A DNA stretch of 64,000 nucleotides from Dichotomocladium elegans (taxonomy: Eukaryota; Mucoromycota; Mucoromycetes; Mucorales; Lichtheimiaceae), in NCBI GenBank assembly GCA_025716815.1, contig JAIXMN010000027.1, positions 124,001 to 188,000 of the forward strand, given 5' to 3'. The notes beneath the pieces were generated by a model, which did not search any database, was not told where the DNA came from, and saw only the letters and a program-made list of their open reading frames with translations. Within the stretch, counting starts at the first letter, position 1. The number at the start of each line of letters is the position of its first letter. The translations under genes were made by a program, and so were the position numbers. Below are positions 47,401-59,701 of this stretch, in pieces.

Positions 47401-48618
47401 GCTCCTACGGCTGCTAATGCACCTGTCCCGCCATCGACATCTCAACAACAACATCAGCCGCAACAAAAGCTGTCGCCTATCCAGCCGCAAATGACCTCGG
47501 CGGAACAGGCTAACATCCAGAAGATTCAGCAGATGCAAATTGATATGCAAAAGCAGCAAATCGAGCAGCAAAAGCAGCAATTACAGCAGCTCCAGCTCCA
47601 GGCCCAGCAGCTCCAGCAGCAGCAGGAGAGACAACAGCAAGAACAGTTGCAGCGCCAGATTGATCAACAGCAACAGATTCTGCAGCAGCAGAAGCTCCAT
47701 CTAGAACAGCAACAGATACAAATGCAGCAGCATCTGACGTTACCTCCAAGACAACGTCCAGTTTCTGTACTCAAACACATGGCAGACCCTAGCCTGAGTA
47801 GATGGCAACAGCCTACAAGCGGAAATTATCAAAATACAATGACAACCGGTCAAGTACAGCAACAAAATCCCGCCTTCACAGGGATGGATCAGTTTATGCC
47901 TCAACAGCAGCAGCAGCAGCAGCCGGCATGGCAGACACAGGGATTGCAACCCAATATGACAGGTGTTCCTAACTATCAACAACCCATGGCAACCAGCACC
48001 GTTCCTCTCTCATCTGTCTTACCACCAGCCCTCGTTCCATCCCGACCGCAACCTACTGGACTCCAGCCAAACTTTATCGGTCCACAGCCTACAGGTGCGC
48101 GCAATTGGCTAGCTGCAAGTAAGTCTTGAATTTTGGTGTAGATAGATGTTCGCGGGCATTAACATGTATTATTCGCACAGCGCCAGACAACCCATTCGGA
48201 TCGCCTATGGATCCTCCAAACGCTATCAGTCCCCAAAGAACTGGTGCTGTCCAATTCTCGACGCCCAATGCAAATATGTTCACCCATAGCCCTATCCAGC
48301 CGCAGCCGACAAACATTTTGCAGCCCCAGATGACGGGGGTTCCTCAATCATATGGTGAGATTCTTCCCATTCTATGCGCACTTTCATCAACACATGCACT
48401 AACAAAAATTGTTTAGATCCTACCGACCGATACTCCGTGTTCAAGAATATGAATGCACCTCCACAGCAGCAGTCTTCCATCTTTACACCGGCTGGATCCA
48501 TGGCTTGTATGTTAATCACTAATGAAGGTAGTAGAAAGCAAGACTGACAAACAGGTTTCCGTTATTTCTAGATGGACAGACTGGCTTCAACAACCAACCA
48601 AACACTCGGAGATGGTAA
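44454..48618 (+). CDS. SLA1: Endocytic actin-patch adaptor Sla1
   Basis: Nine exons (44454-44642, 44710-45069, 45125-46121, 46197-46259, 46319-47083, 47150-48118, 48181-48354, 48417-48506, 48572-48618) give 1217 residues in frame. In order: SH3-1 (ALYDYEARTVDELTIREDD...WWRAE), SH3-2 (AEYDYQAQHDEELSFKEGD), a PH-like region, SH3-3 (ILYTFDAEGGEEISVREN...WWRVQ), a charged coiled coil rich in E, Q and R, the SHD1 cargo-binding domain (RTWTDRSGAFKVEAQFLAFYDGK to RWVERRLG), the SAM-like SHD2 (WFDWFMMIGIPMEASLKY), and a Gln-rich tail with LQPQMTG, LQPNMTG and ISPQRTG repeats. LxxQxTG is the site type used by Ark1/Prk1 kinases in yeast. Sla1 links NPFxD cargo and clathrin coats to actin assembly. The tail also carries one NPFG. 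Confidence 0.96.
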
Positions 48619-49705
48619 TTCCATATGATAATCATCAACGTGGACATAAAAATAAAGATATTCCGCCATCCCTTCTTCTCCCACCATTGGCTATCTGTTT
48701 GTTCGACACGATGCAAGCATGTATGAGTGCCTTTCCATGCCATTGCATGAATTCTTAAGGTTGAGGTGTCATCATGGTTGATTGGTCATAAGATGCATCT
48801 AATTTTATGCTTTTCCAATAAAGGGGAAGCCACCTATGTTCTGATTTCATTCGATATCTTCCACAGCGCTCTTATTCAAAGTGGTCTCGCAAGCAGCTAA
48901 GTCCAGGTACGTATGTATTAGTATAGATGTTACCAGAGGTCATCCAACTTCAAAATTGCTTGCATCAGAAGAGCTAGGGCTCTTACTCCAAAAAAAAGGA
49001 ACTCACCATGGCATAAGCACAACTCATCTTCGATTGTTTATGTAGGCATCCATTTTGCAGCTGATATTGGCTCAAGGAGTATATGACTGAATACGTAGAT
49101 GTTAAGGGGAATAATGAATGATCGTGTGTGACATCTTTGGTTAGCATGGTGCGTCTGAAATGTGTATACATATTCGAAAGGGAGGGGAAGATATGAGAGT
49201 AATCTACTAGCTGTACTGTGTCGTTTTACCAATTCCTTACGACCAGACAGGCGAGCCAGCTAGGCAAGTCATGGAATACAACACCATTATCCATCCAGCA
49301 GACGTGAGATAAAACAGTGAGACATTCTTCTTCCCGTACCGATCCATGCATCGACCGCTCTGCTTAGCAGTCAAGAAAACTAGGCGATGACAAAAGGCTG
49401 GCAGAGCTAAAAAAAAAAAAAATGGACGACATACGAAGACCTTAGCCTCGCGTTTTGATCATTTTGTATTACTTGTACGCTCCACAGCCCTAGAAAGGAA
49501 CAAAAGACGTCGTTCTAGAATATTCCCAGGGCTTTGTTTTCGGTAGTTCCGCCGATGCGTTTCTCATACAGTGAAATGCTTCTGACATGGTAATAATATT
49601 TATTGGTTTAATGAAGAGAAGAGAGTCGCGGGTGGTGTACATATGAAGATGGGGGATGAAATAATACAATTAATGAGCCATATGCATGATATTACAAGGA
49701 TTGGC
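48619..49705. other. Intergenic region after SLA1
   Basis: It holds the SLA1 3' region and AT-rich sequence with a poly-A run near 49409. I find no supported gene or RNA gene. Confidence 0.4.
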
Positions 49706-49852
49706 CTAGGCTGCAGGGGCAGGGCCGTGTGGAGGACCGAAAGGCTGCATTTCGCCTGGTCTGTAGGGGTAGGGTGGATGGACGGGGCGCGGTGGCTGTG
49801 ATGGCTGATGATTTGGATGCATCTGGAAGTAGGCTTGTTTGTAGCGAGATGA
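49706..49852 (-). CDS. 3' exon of an unidentified proline-rich protein
   Basis: A minus-strand exon reads SSRYKQAYFQMHPNHQPSQ and then PPRPVHPPYPYRPGEMQPFG to a TAG at 49706. It is preceded by a good acceptor (a GCTAAG branch-like site and CCGCAG). The composition is that of a Pro/Tyr/His-rich disordered tail. An upstream exon with FPLVPQSLAHVIRTIALAKKY (about 49927-49995) may belong to it, but I could not connect them or find the start; the whole gene must fit before 50400. No family could be named. Confidence 0.4.
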   Translation of the reverse strand, partial: SSRYKQAYFQMHPNHQPSQPPRPVHPPYPYRPGEMQPFGPPHGPAPAA

Positions 49853-50406
49853 CTGCGGGCTTAGCGTGGCCGTTTATATATGTGCGTGTGCGCGTATGTT
49901 TTTCTTGGTTCACGTTTAATATTTCTTGGCGAGCGCGATGGTTCTGATGACATGGGCCAGGCTCTGTGGTACCAAAGGAAACTTCTTTTGGATGTATGTA
50001 CAAAAAACATTTCTGCTACTGACAATAATAGGAGCTTAATTGGAATGGCGGGGCGGGCGAGTCACGGGCGATAAAGATGTTTTCTAGAACACTTTGATAC
50101 TTGCACAAATGGAAAGCGGAGTGGAGCACCCTGACAAAAATAGATCTGATGCCAGAATGGCTTCAGTTTGTGTTCAAGTGCTCCGTCGTCATAGGGCATG
50201 CTTTGACCATCCGTCAGATAACCCGCCTTTCATGCTCAGTTTTTCGAGAGGGTTGGCCGAATCACATGATTTGTGGCTCAGCAGTGGTGACAAAAACTAC
50301 GTCTTTCCTTTTTCTATTCTTCCTTCTTTTTCTTCCGCTTTTTTCTCTCTCTTGTCATCCGTATAAATACATCCATAAGGCTTTCTCCGCTTTCAGGCAC
50401 CATAGA

Positions 50407-52639
50407 ATGTTTTCTGGCAGGAACACAAAAGAGTTTTATGTTGATCTCCAGGATGACCGATATTACAGTCCTGGAGAGACCGTCCGAGGTAGAGAAACGA
50501 TAAATACCTAACACACGGCTTCCTGATACCTCCCGCATATAACTCAAGGTGATGTCGTCCTTGACCTTTCAAAGCCCACCAAAATCAACCTGATCCGCGT
50601 CATCTTTGCGGGCACTGTTCAGGTTGGAAGCAACACACTGTCCCTGTTTAGCCGGGAAAGCCAGGTTGCTGGTGAGAGTGGAGGAACACTTCAGCTGGAG
50701 GCAAAGAGCAATCGATTCCCTTTTGAAGTCAAGATCCCTGCTGAAAGTTCGGAGCTCCCGACAAGTATGAAGGTATGCAAAACTTCTTCGCGCAATCACA
50801 TGAAGTTAAAGTGATACATCAACCTCCTCCCCAAACCTCCCTATTTCTTGTTTGAACTTTAATCCAGTTGGGCGAGAAGAATGACGACGTCGCAGTGAGC
50901 GTTCGGTATACCATAACCGCTTCTCTTCACCGACCTTTCACGCTCCAGGCATTGGCACCTACAGACGTTCGGGATATCTCTGTGGTGGAGCCTATCGACG
51001 TGAGCCTTTCGCAATATGACCGTCCTGTGCCGACGAAGAAAGAGGATGGCAAAGTTGTCCTTGGTGGCATGTCGCTCGCGATCAGCGTACCAAAAGCAGC
51101 CTACGTGCGAGGTAAGTCCAGCGCTGGGTAGGGTGTACGAGCACAGGCGACGAGAGAAATTGACCAAGGAAGGGCGCATTTTTTAGGTGACCTGATGCCT
51201 GTTATGATCACAGTGCAGGGGGACCACCCATTTGCAAAGAAGCATGCTATTCGAATGGCGCTTGTACGACGTATCTATTTTTGCGGAAAGGGGAGGTAAA
51301 GTTCGTATAGGGATGGAGAACGAACAAGGACATGACCATTTTCTTTGTTTGTTTCTTTGTTGTATAATGCAAAAGGCGGGAGCTTGTGAAGTGGGAAAAT
51401 GCCACCAAATCCGTCGATTTTGATGTCGACCTGGCCCTGGATAATGATTTCACTCAAGAGATACCCGCCAAAATTTATCTCCCGCCGTCCCTGGCTCCCA
51501 CGACCGGCTCCAGTGGCCGCATCCTGCGTGTGGAGTACAGTATCCGCGTATCATTCGACACCAACGATGCCGAAAGTGGGACAAAGGAGTGGAAGAAGTC
51601 ATTCGAGCTATCCAAAGACCTTCCTATCATCATTGGCACCACGCCCAGGGCCAATTTTTCCATTGATGATGACGAAGAAGAAGAAGAAATGGTGGATGGC
51701 ACATGCTTAGAAGATGGCATCACTGCGGATGGCGAGGATAACGATATAACATCTGCGGTCAAGATAGAAGATATAAAACTTGACGAAAAATGCGAGGAAG
51801 AACATCAGTCTGCTGAAACAACAACTCCACCGGTGGAGAAGAGTACAAAAAATACAACGGACGGATCACCCGATGAGTCTGATGAACGACTCCACCTTCC
51901 AGAGGACCTGACTCAGTCACCCGTCAAAAATTCAGATGATCCTAAACCACATATTTGCCAGCACATGGATGGCGATCATTATGACACCGCAACAGCACGT
52001 TCGCATGAGACCAACATCGGTGATAGTGGATCTCCTTTTGCGTCCCAAAACCCGTGTGATTCCGCGCAGTTGCCCTCATCACCGTCGTTGGCCTCTTGCT
52101 GGGACCCGAACGGTGCTGCCACCGCTACTGCATACAAGCCCGTCACCCCGGAGGGTGGCGGCTTCCAGATGCCTGAACCTATCCACGAGCCATATCACGC
52201 AGCGGCAATACCAGATCACATTACGCGCATGCTCACGCCATACCCTGACACGTATCCTGCTCCTCGTTCCCCATCACCCACTTTTGTCCAAATGCCATCG
52301 TCACCTAGTTTTCCGCAGCATCCGCCGTCGCCCCGGCCGCACTACGATTATCAACACCCTCAATCTTCCCCATCGCCAACCTTTGTGCCGATGCCTTCCG
52401 CACCTAACTTTCCTCGACACTCTCCATCGCCTCCGCCACGAACAACGACCCCTTCTCCGGTTCTTTTCCATCCCATGCCCACAGCAATGAACGAACCTTG
52501 GAAATATAACTCTGCATCTCCTGTTCGGAACTCCAGTTCACCTGAACAGTGGAAAATGTCTACTACAGCCCACCATCACCGCCAGCACACACCGTACCCT
52601 GAACCTACTCCGTCACAACAACCCTACTGGAACCAATAG
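50407..52639 (+). CDS. Alpha-arrestin-like (arrestin-fold) protein
   Basis: Five exons (50407-50488, 50549-50772, 50868-51111, 51187-51295, 51376-52639) give 640 residues. The N-lobe begins EFYVDLQDDRYYSPGETVRG and continues VVLDLSKPTKINLIRVIFAG, a classic arrestin-N pattern of a strand, the SPGE(T/V)V turn and a second strand. The C-lobe carries GGMSLAISVPKAAYVRGDLMPV and later LRVEYSIRVSF. The last third is disordered and rich in Pro and Ser. Alpha-arrestins recruit the Rsp5 ubiquitin ligase to membrane transporters through PPxY motifs; I see no clear PPxY here, only looser Pro-Tyr pairs such as TPYPDTYP, so ligase recruitment is uncertain. Confidence 0.85.
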
Positions 52640-52783
52640 GCTATGCATTGCCCATTTTCTAATCTCTAGTTTTCTAATCCTTTATCGACCACGCCCTAGA
52701 AAGAGCCTATCTCAGCTCTATAAAATTCTGTATTTCTGTTATGTATATATCTAAATCATTAAAAAGAAAACCCGTACGATCAA

Positions 52784-55701
52784 TTAGAGTTGCTCTGCAG
52801 TCTCTAGTTGATTGTGAAGCTTGAAATAGGTGCCTCGCCTGGACATCAGCTCGTCATGGGTTCCTACAGCAAATGCAGAATGTAAAACGAAGTCCAACTC
52901 GAGTGGCTACAAACTTTTACCTTTTTCGATGATATTGCCTGGTACACGGCCCATCACGACAATCATATCCGCCGCTCGAATTGTCGACAGGCGGTGGGCT
53001 ATGATAAGCACTGTTCGACCTCGCATCACCTTTTCAAGAGCATCTTGCACGATCTTTTCCGAGTGTGCTTAAAGGCACGAATGTATGTAAGAGAGAGAGA
53101 GAGAGAGAAAGCACATAAGCAAAAGAGAGTGTGAAGAAAAAAAAAGGGGGGTGGGTGGGCAGGAAATCTTACTGTCGAGAGCAGAGGTCGCTTCATCCAG
53201 GATAAGGATCTATGCACAACAAGTTAAGCAAAGTCATTTGGATACATAATCTCGAATGCCTAACAAAAACAGTTACCTTTGGATCTTTGAGGATTGCACG
53301 CGCAATCGCAATACGTTGCTTTTGACCACCTGATAAGGCAGCACCCCGTTCGCCTACAATCGTATCATAGCCATCGGGGAAACTCTCGATGAACATATCC
53401 GCATTGGCTTGGCGAGCAGCTTCCCGCACCTCATCCATCGTCGCATCCGGTTTTCCATATCGAATATTCTCGAGAATGGACGTGGCGAAAAGTATAGGCT
53501 CTTTTTTTTTTTTGGGAGGGGGGCGCGCGCACAGGTCGGTCACAATGTATCCGATGAATACCATCTTTCTCTCTCGCGCGGCTCCTTCAACTAACCTTGA
53601 TTGATGAAACCAATCTTTTGCCTCAGCCAGGACGGGTCCAAAGTGGACAAATCATAACCATCTACATACACTGTTCCGGAGAGGGGCTCATAGAACCGCT
53701 CAAGCAGCGATGCAATCGTCGATTTCCCAGATCCTGCATCAAAATAAGTACCTATTCCTTCACTGGAGAGGGTGGCGGAGGATTTATTTCCCCTCGACCC
53801 TTCACTTTACCAGAATGGCCGCAAAGAGCTATGGTCGTGCCTTGGCAGATATCAAGGCTAAAATCATGGAGAACACGGTGGTGCGGGCGAGATGGATACG
53901 CAAATTCGACATTACGGAACTGAACACTGCCGCGGACTTGGTCTAGGACAAGACCGCCGGTGAGCGGCACAGCAGGGTACATGTGGATAAATTCAAATAC
54001 ACGTGTGGCAGACGCGGTCGCCTTGATGGTCTGTCCGAATAAGACGCCCAACGAAACTTGTGTGCATCGCAAAACATGAATTAATTCAAGCTATCCGCAG
54101 TAATTTCTCCTAGGAACTTTACCGAGAGACTGCTGGGCGGTCTGGATCGACAGCATGTACGACATAAGGTCGCCTCCCGTCATTTCGTTTCGGACCACCA
54201 GCGAACCGCCATAATACAATACCATCAACACCTGCTCCTGACCGCAATTAGTATTTTTGCTACCGAACTATAGGGGCATACATCACCATGCATCCGACAG
54301 AAATATTCGTTAAGCCTGCAAGCATTTAAAAATCAATGCCGGTCCTGTTAGTTCCTTGACTTGACTTGCCTTGAAATAAGCCGATGTGCAAGCCCAGCAT
54401 ACGACTCGTCGACCCAAGATCGTCGCAGGCCCTGCTGTAATGATCCACTTCTTTTTCTTCGGCAGCAAAAGCGCGGACAGTACGCATGTTGGAAATCACC
54501 TATGTTGCAATCCTATGAGCATATGTGTTGTGCTCCTAGCGTTGTCGAGCAGTCTGTTTGTTTGGGAAAAAAAGCACTTGCCTCCCCAGCCACACCGCTC
54601 GTGATGCCGTCCATCTGTTTGTTATATTTACTGATTTTGCGCAGGTAGGCACCGTAAACATTGAGTAACAGATAAGCGATAGGCATAGTGGCACAGATGG
54701 TCATGGTCAGTGGAGTCGAGATCTTGAACAGATGGACGGCAGATCCTACCGTCTGAGTGACAGCCTTCAGACCTTGCGTGACCACCTGCTTGAACGTGTG
54801 CTGGAGTGGATATGAATTTGAGAAAGGTTTCAATGAAACCATGTGCTCATGCGAAATGGGAAAAAAAGCTCTCCCCACACACACACATCCAAACCTTGAA
54901 ATCCGCTACATCCGACGTCAATCTGCCCACCAGTTCGCCGCTCTTGTGCGTGTCAAAAAAGGACATGTCCTGCTGAACGATGGATCGAAACAGCTCCATG
55001 CGGAGACGCTTGGCCACGTTTTCGCCGAAAATAGATACCAACGTGATGTGAGAAAACGTAAGGACAGCTTGAGCCGCCAAAAGCCCAAACAGCTTCAACG
55101 CAGGCGCGTTCAATTCCTTGATGCCCTCAGCGAGGAGCGTTGAAGCCCCGGCTGACTTGATCCCGGACGATATGATGTTGATAAGCTTGCCAGTGACGAT
55201 AGGTGTTTGAAGATGAACGAATGCTGCGGCGACGGCGGTCAAGAGGATGCAGCACATAAGTAACAAGTCTGGTTTAATCAGATGCCAGATATCTCTGAGC
55301 AGCGACGCTGGTTTCTGCTGCTGCTGCTGCTGCTGCGTCTGCAATGTTTTCGCCTTCACGGCCGGAATGAGAAACGGTTTCGGGGGTGGGTTAACGGCTG
55401 CTTCGCAATAGGCCGTCCGAAACACAAGCGTCGGATAGCACGTCGCACATTTATAGCCGCCTGCAACCACTGCTGCCACGGCCAAGGTGCCGCAAGGACC
55501 GGCAAGAGCCGCGGACCGCACTGGAGACGGTGTCGCAGTACTAGACAAGCCTCGGACGAAAAAAGCGGTGGGAGTAATGCGTGGAGTGGCAAATGCATTT
55601 CTGCATGGTGAAGAAAATGATCGAAAATGTGGCTGTAATGGAGAGCCTTGGGGTCTAGGTGTCGCTCGAATCGCCGCCGCCGTTATTCGGCTGATCAGCA
55701 T
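52784..55701 (-). CDS. Mitochondrial ABC transporter, ABCB8 type
   Basis: A half-transporter (one membrane domain, one ATPase). The ATG at 55701 gives a presequence rich in Arg, Ser and Thr ([18 protein letters not shown]), fitting import to the mitochondrial inner membrane; a further in-frame ATG at 55779 would not. The membrane domain has [30 protein letters not shown] and the family signature [35 protein letters not shown] and [18 protein letters not shown] match human ABCB8 strongly. The ATPase domain has Walker A GHSGSGKST (spanning an intron), signature [16 protein letters not shown], Walker [14 protein letters not shown] and the HRLSTI H-loop, ending LETAEQL. Two introns begin with GCAAGT, so they appear to be GC-AG introns. 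Substrate is unknown. Confidence 0.92.
53090..53110. repeat. GA microsatellite in an intron of the ABC transporter gene
   Basis: A run of about ten AG dinucleotides within an intron of the ABC transporter. It is on the plus strand, so on the coding strand it forms a CT-rich tract. Confidence 0.7.
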
Positions 55702-56398
55702 GCTATGTGTGAATAGCTGCCGGTCAGAAAGACAGGGAAGAGAGAAAAACAAAAATACATAGTTGGTATCTCTCTGCAACAGAATGTCCCTTCCCCCCCC
55801 TTCCAGCTCATGCTTAGCTCACCCCGGCACCGACCCGGCATGACACGAATCGTGTCGCCAGGAATGGCATGCTAATTAATAGGTAGAAGGTTTAGAAAAG
55901 TCAAACACTTTAAGCGAAGAGCACTGCCGTCAAGCCAGAAATTCAAGTGACTCCGCTGCAGCTATGTCTCTTGGATCGATACAACCACGTAGCGACGTCT
56001 GCTCATCCACGACGACGACGACGACGAACTCTGGCTTTTGGCATGCGATACCATACTAGGCATCCAAGTTCGCAACATCATAAGAAAGGCAGAAGCATAA
56101 GGCAAACGAAAGGCCTAAAGCAAAGTCCAGGGGGTCCAAGATCACTCTAGGATGACACCTTGCCCATCAATGGGAAAGAAGTGTTGCTCAAAATGGTGCC
56201 ATTGGGATAAGCGCGCGTGGAAAGTCTGATAGAGTTGGGGTCATCATGCCACTGAATTGTCTTGGGCCTCTTTGACCACATTTTTTTCATTTGAACAGAA
56301 GACAAACCGGAGTTCGTTTGACCTATTTTACTTTCACGACCCCATTCCTTTGCTATCGCTTCGGCTCCTCCTACCCCAACTGCCTACTTTGTATAGAC
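55702..56398. other. Divergent promoter region between ABC transporter and COG2
   Basis: It separates two genes that are transcribed away from each other. It holds a CGA/ACG trinucleotide run near 56010-56030 and no supported gene. Confidence 0.5.
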
Positions 56399-59300
56399 AT
56401 GGCCGCTGCAACAAAAATAGGGAGCGATCTAGATCAACAAAAGCAACGACGACGAGCTGTCTTCAGCTTTGGCGATGATGATGACGATGAAGACACCAAC
56501 GGCGGCTTCAGTTTCGAGCCACTGAAAAAGGATGCAGTAGACCGCGCTGCATTTGCCGCGCCAGACTTTGATCCCGACCGCTTTCTGGCCAGTCGTCGAC
56601 ATCTAGGCCTCGAGCGACTCAAAGTCGAACTCAATAGCCATCTAAAGTTCCTTAAGGCCGAACTCATCGAGCTCATCAATCGCGATTACCAGGACTTTAT
56701 CAACCTCTCGACGAACCTCAAGGGTGTTGACCGCGCAATAGACGATTTACGACGACCGCTGAGAGAGATGGAGAGTCAAGTCCAGGTAAAAAAAAAAACT
56801 GTCCGCGTTTACACATACGAGATATGCCTATACATCTATCCAAGGCATTGACGGGGTGTTGGATGGTGGGGAACAGAAAGTTCGGTCTCACTGCCAACAA
56901 ACGATCGACACACTCGAGGAACAATTGGCCCACCGGGCACAGCTACGCGAAAAAAAGGTGACCTATTACAACAACAATGGGGGGGGAAAGAAAGCACGCG
57001 AGTGTTACACCGCAATCTAAAGTCGTGGTTCTCTTTCCACTAGGCGTGTTTGAAACTGCTACTCAACATTCACGAATCGGTTACCAAAGTCGAGGACTTG
57101 CTCGAAATCAATCAGGACGCAGATGCAACTCCAAAAGAGAGCAGACCAGCGATTGTCGCGGACGATAGGTCAGGCAGAGAAGAGAGGATCGGATTGATTG
57201 TCATGTTCTGACGGAGAAAACTCTGATATCAGCCTGGGGAAACAAATTGAGCGGGTCGCTATCGAATACAACCAGATGCAACATCTTGTCAAACGCGGCA
57301 AGGACTTGCCTTTCATGGCCGAGAACGAATGGGTATACATCAAACCTGATGTTTTCGTGCAAAAGGAATCCTTTTTAAAATATTCTTTAGCGCATCACCC
57401 GCATCAAAGATACATTGCAAAACAAATTGTCGAAAACTCTGAGGAATGCTCTAGAAAAGATGAAGTCTGGTGAGTCAAGCCCTGATACCAATCAGTCGCT
57501 GGTCCAGTGCTTGCGCACCTATGCTCTCATCGATCAAACAAAGGTGGCCGAGTCCCTTATTCGGGAGGAATTTGTGCGACCCTTTGTTGCCAAGGCACGT
57601 TCCATAATTTGGAAATATGACGTATCCAGCTCCCTCTGACAATCGACTGTAGACTATCACGAGAAATACTATTGGACAGCCACTCACAGCCATTTACAGC
57701 AAATTGCTCAACTTCGCCACCTCTGACCTACAGCCTATTCTTGATATCACTCAGAAGACACTCAAAGGGACTACGTACGACATTCTTGTCAACTCGTTTT
57801 GGTCAGAACTGGTCGATAGGCTCAATCAGGAAGGGAGCAGTATTTACGCCCCAGGACAAACCGACACGTTCCACAAGGTGATTGCCATTTGATTTGTATT
57901 GTGGATGACAGCACTGCTCATCCGTCTATAATTTATTAGAACTACTCCGCATCCATCTCGTTTGTGTCAGGAATTGAGACCCTATGCCTATCCAAAAAAT
58001 CACTTTTGTATCTTCGCAGCCATCCTCGCTACTCTGAGTTTATGAAACGATGGCAGCTCCCTGTTTACTTTCAATTGAGGTGGAAACGATAGCGTGGGGG
58101 CGATATGAATGAAACACCATGCTGATACTCGGAGATGTGCATAGATTCCGCGAGATAGTGAACGGCGTAGAAGATTTGCTAAATGATCCTGGGGCAAGTG
58201 TCGATCATGGCAACGTTCAGCCATCACCTGATTGTCTGGCACTGCCTGCTACCAAGGCGGTGTCTCATGCCATCGATCAGTGCTGGGCGGATAATGTCTT
58301 CTTATACAGCCTATCACACCGATTCTGGAAATTAACGTTACAAGTAAAGCTCCTATTCGAAGACATGAAGCAATTTGATATTTATCCTCGAGACCATGTG
58401 TCTTTCTGTAGCTTCTCAAACGATATCATCTCTGGGCGAATCAAATCTTACATTACCTCCTGGAAAGTCCATCTGCTGCTGACAAGGCAAGCTTTGTATT
58501 CATGTTAGCATACAGTGATTACTTGGTTGATTAATATGCCCCGCAAAAAAAAAATTCGCTAGACAGGAAATGGTGCGAATCATGTTTATGAAACCACATC
58601 TATTCTTCGCTTGGTTATTCTTTCACACGATATCGAAGCATTTATTCGCGAAGTAGGTATTGGTGATGAAAGATATAGGAACCGATGACTGTTAATACAT
58701 CAAAAAAGTCCAAGCATCGTATTACGAAGACCATTCTACCCAAGCTGCCAGATGTCGATTCATCTCTGTTACGAGGCAAGCGTGATGGTTTTTTCTATCC
58801 ATCTCTCTACTAATATTTAGACAATGCATATAGAGAACATGGACACGATCCTCGAGGAGATGGCGCGTTCGACGACAAATGAAATCCAATATCGAGTCAC
58901 GAGCGCATTTGGTCGCCGTTGCGTAGACATCCTAAAACAGGCGCGCGAAATCACAGTGCAGTATCGACATCGAAATAAGCCGTCGCCAACGGAAGCATCC
59001 TCTTTTATACCCAATGCATTCCGACCTTATCGCCTGTTTTTTGAGAAGCACCAGGGGTGGATTGATGAGGATAAGCAGGTGATGTGGGGACGGCAGGTGG
59101 GCGAGATGGTGCTCAATCGGTAAGTTCGAGATCTGAAGTAGGATGGATCTCGGCTTAGCTTATTTTATTGTGCATGTTAGATATACTACGACCATCAGCG
59201 ATCTCCTGACCAATTTGCAAAAGAGTGAGGATTCATTAAAGCGGCTGAAGAAAGGGAAAAAGTCGAACCACGCGATGCAGAATGCGTCGTCGCTGTTGGG

Positions 59301-59607
59301 CAGCCAGTCAGGAAGCGCCATGTCGGACGAGGATAAAATCAGGCTCCAGATCCTGCTGGACGTCCGCCAGCTAGGGGACGAGGTAATAAAAGACATCCGA
59401 TCGAAAGACGTCGCACAGCGCTGACTCTGCTGTCTGTGTTTGCAGCTCTCGGTACTGATGATTGATAAGTCCACGTTCAAGCCATATGCAAAGCTCTACG
59501 AGGTGGTGAAACCCTTTGGTAATGAGGGAGGAATGAATGACGCCTGTGGGGACGTTGGCCAATTCTTTTTTTTTTCGTTTATAGAATCGCTCGAGAACAC
59601 GAACTGA
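56399..59607 (+). CDS. COG2: Conserved oligomeric Golgi complex subunit 2
   Basis: COG2 is part of lobe A of the COG tether, which captures retrograde vesicles at the Golgi and keeps glycosylation enzymes in place. The N-terminus after an acidic run reads FDPDRFLASRRHLGLERLKVEL and LKAELIELINRDYQDFINLSTNLKGVDRAIDDL, the typical COG2 N-terminal domain. Later exons continue with VLDGGEQKVRSHCQQTIDTLEEQL and helical bundles such as MDTILEEMARSTTNEIQYRVTSAF, RYTTTISDLLTNLQKSEDSLK and TFKPYAKLYEVVKPF. The final exon is tiny (ESLENTN and stop at 59605-59607). About a dozen short introns interrupt it; exact inner junctions were not all resolved. Confidence 0.9.
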
Positions 59608-59701
59608 AAAAGGAAAACAAATAAAAAAAATAAAAGGTGGGAGGGGCAAGGAAGATTTGGTTGTAGTGTTACAAGTGAGATAGGGGATTCGATGTACTAG
59701 A

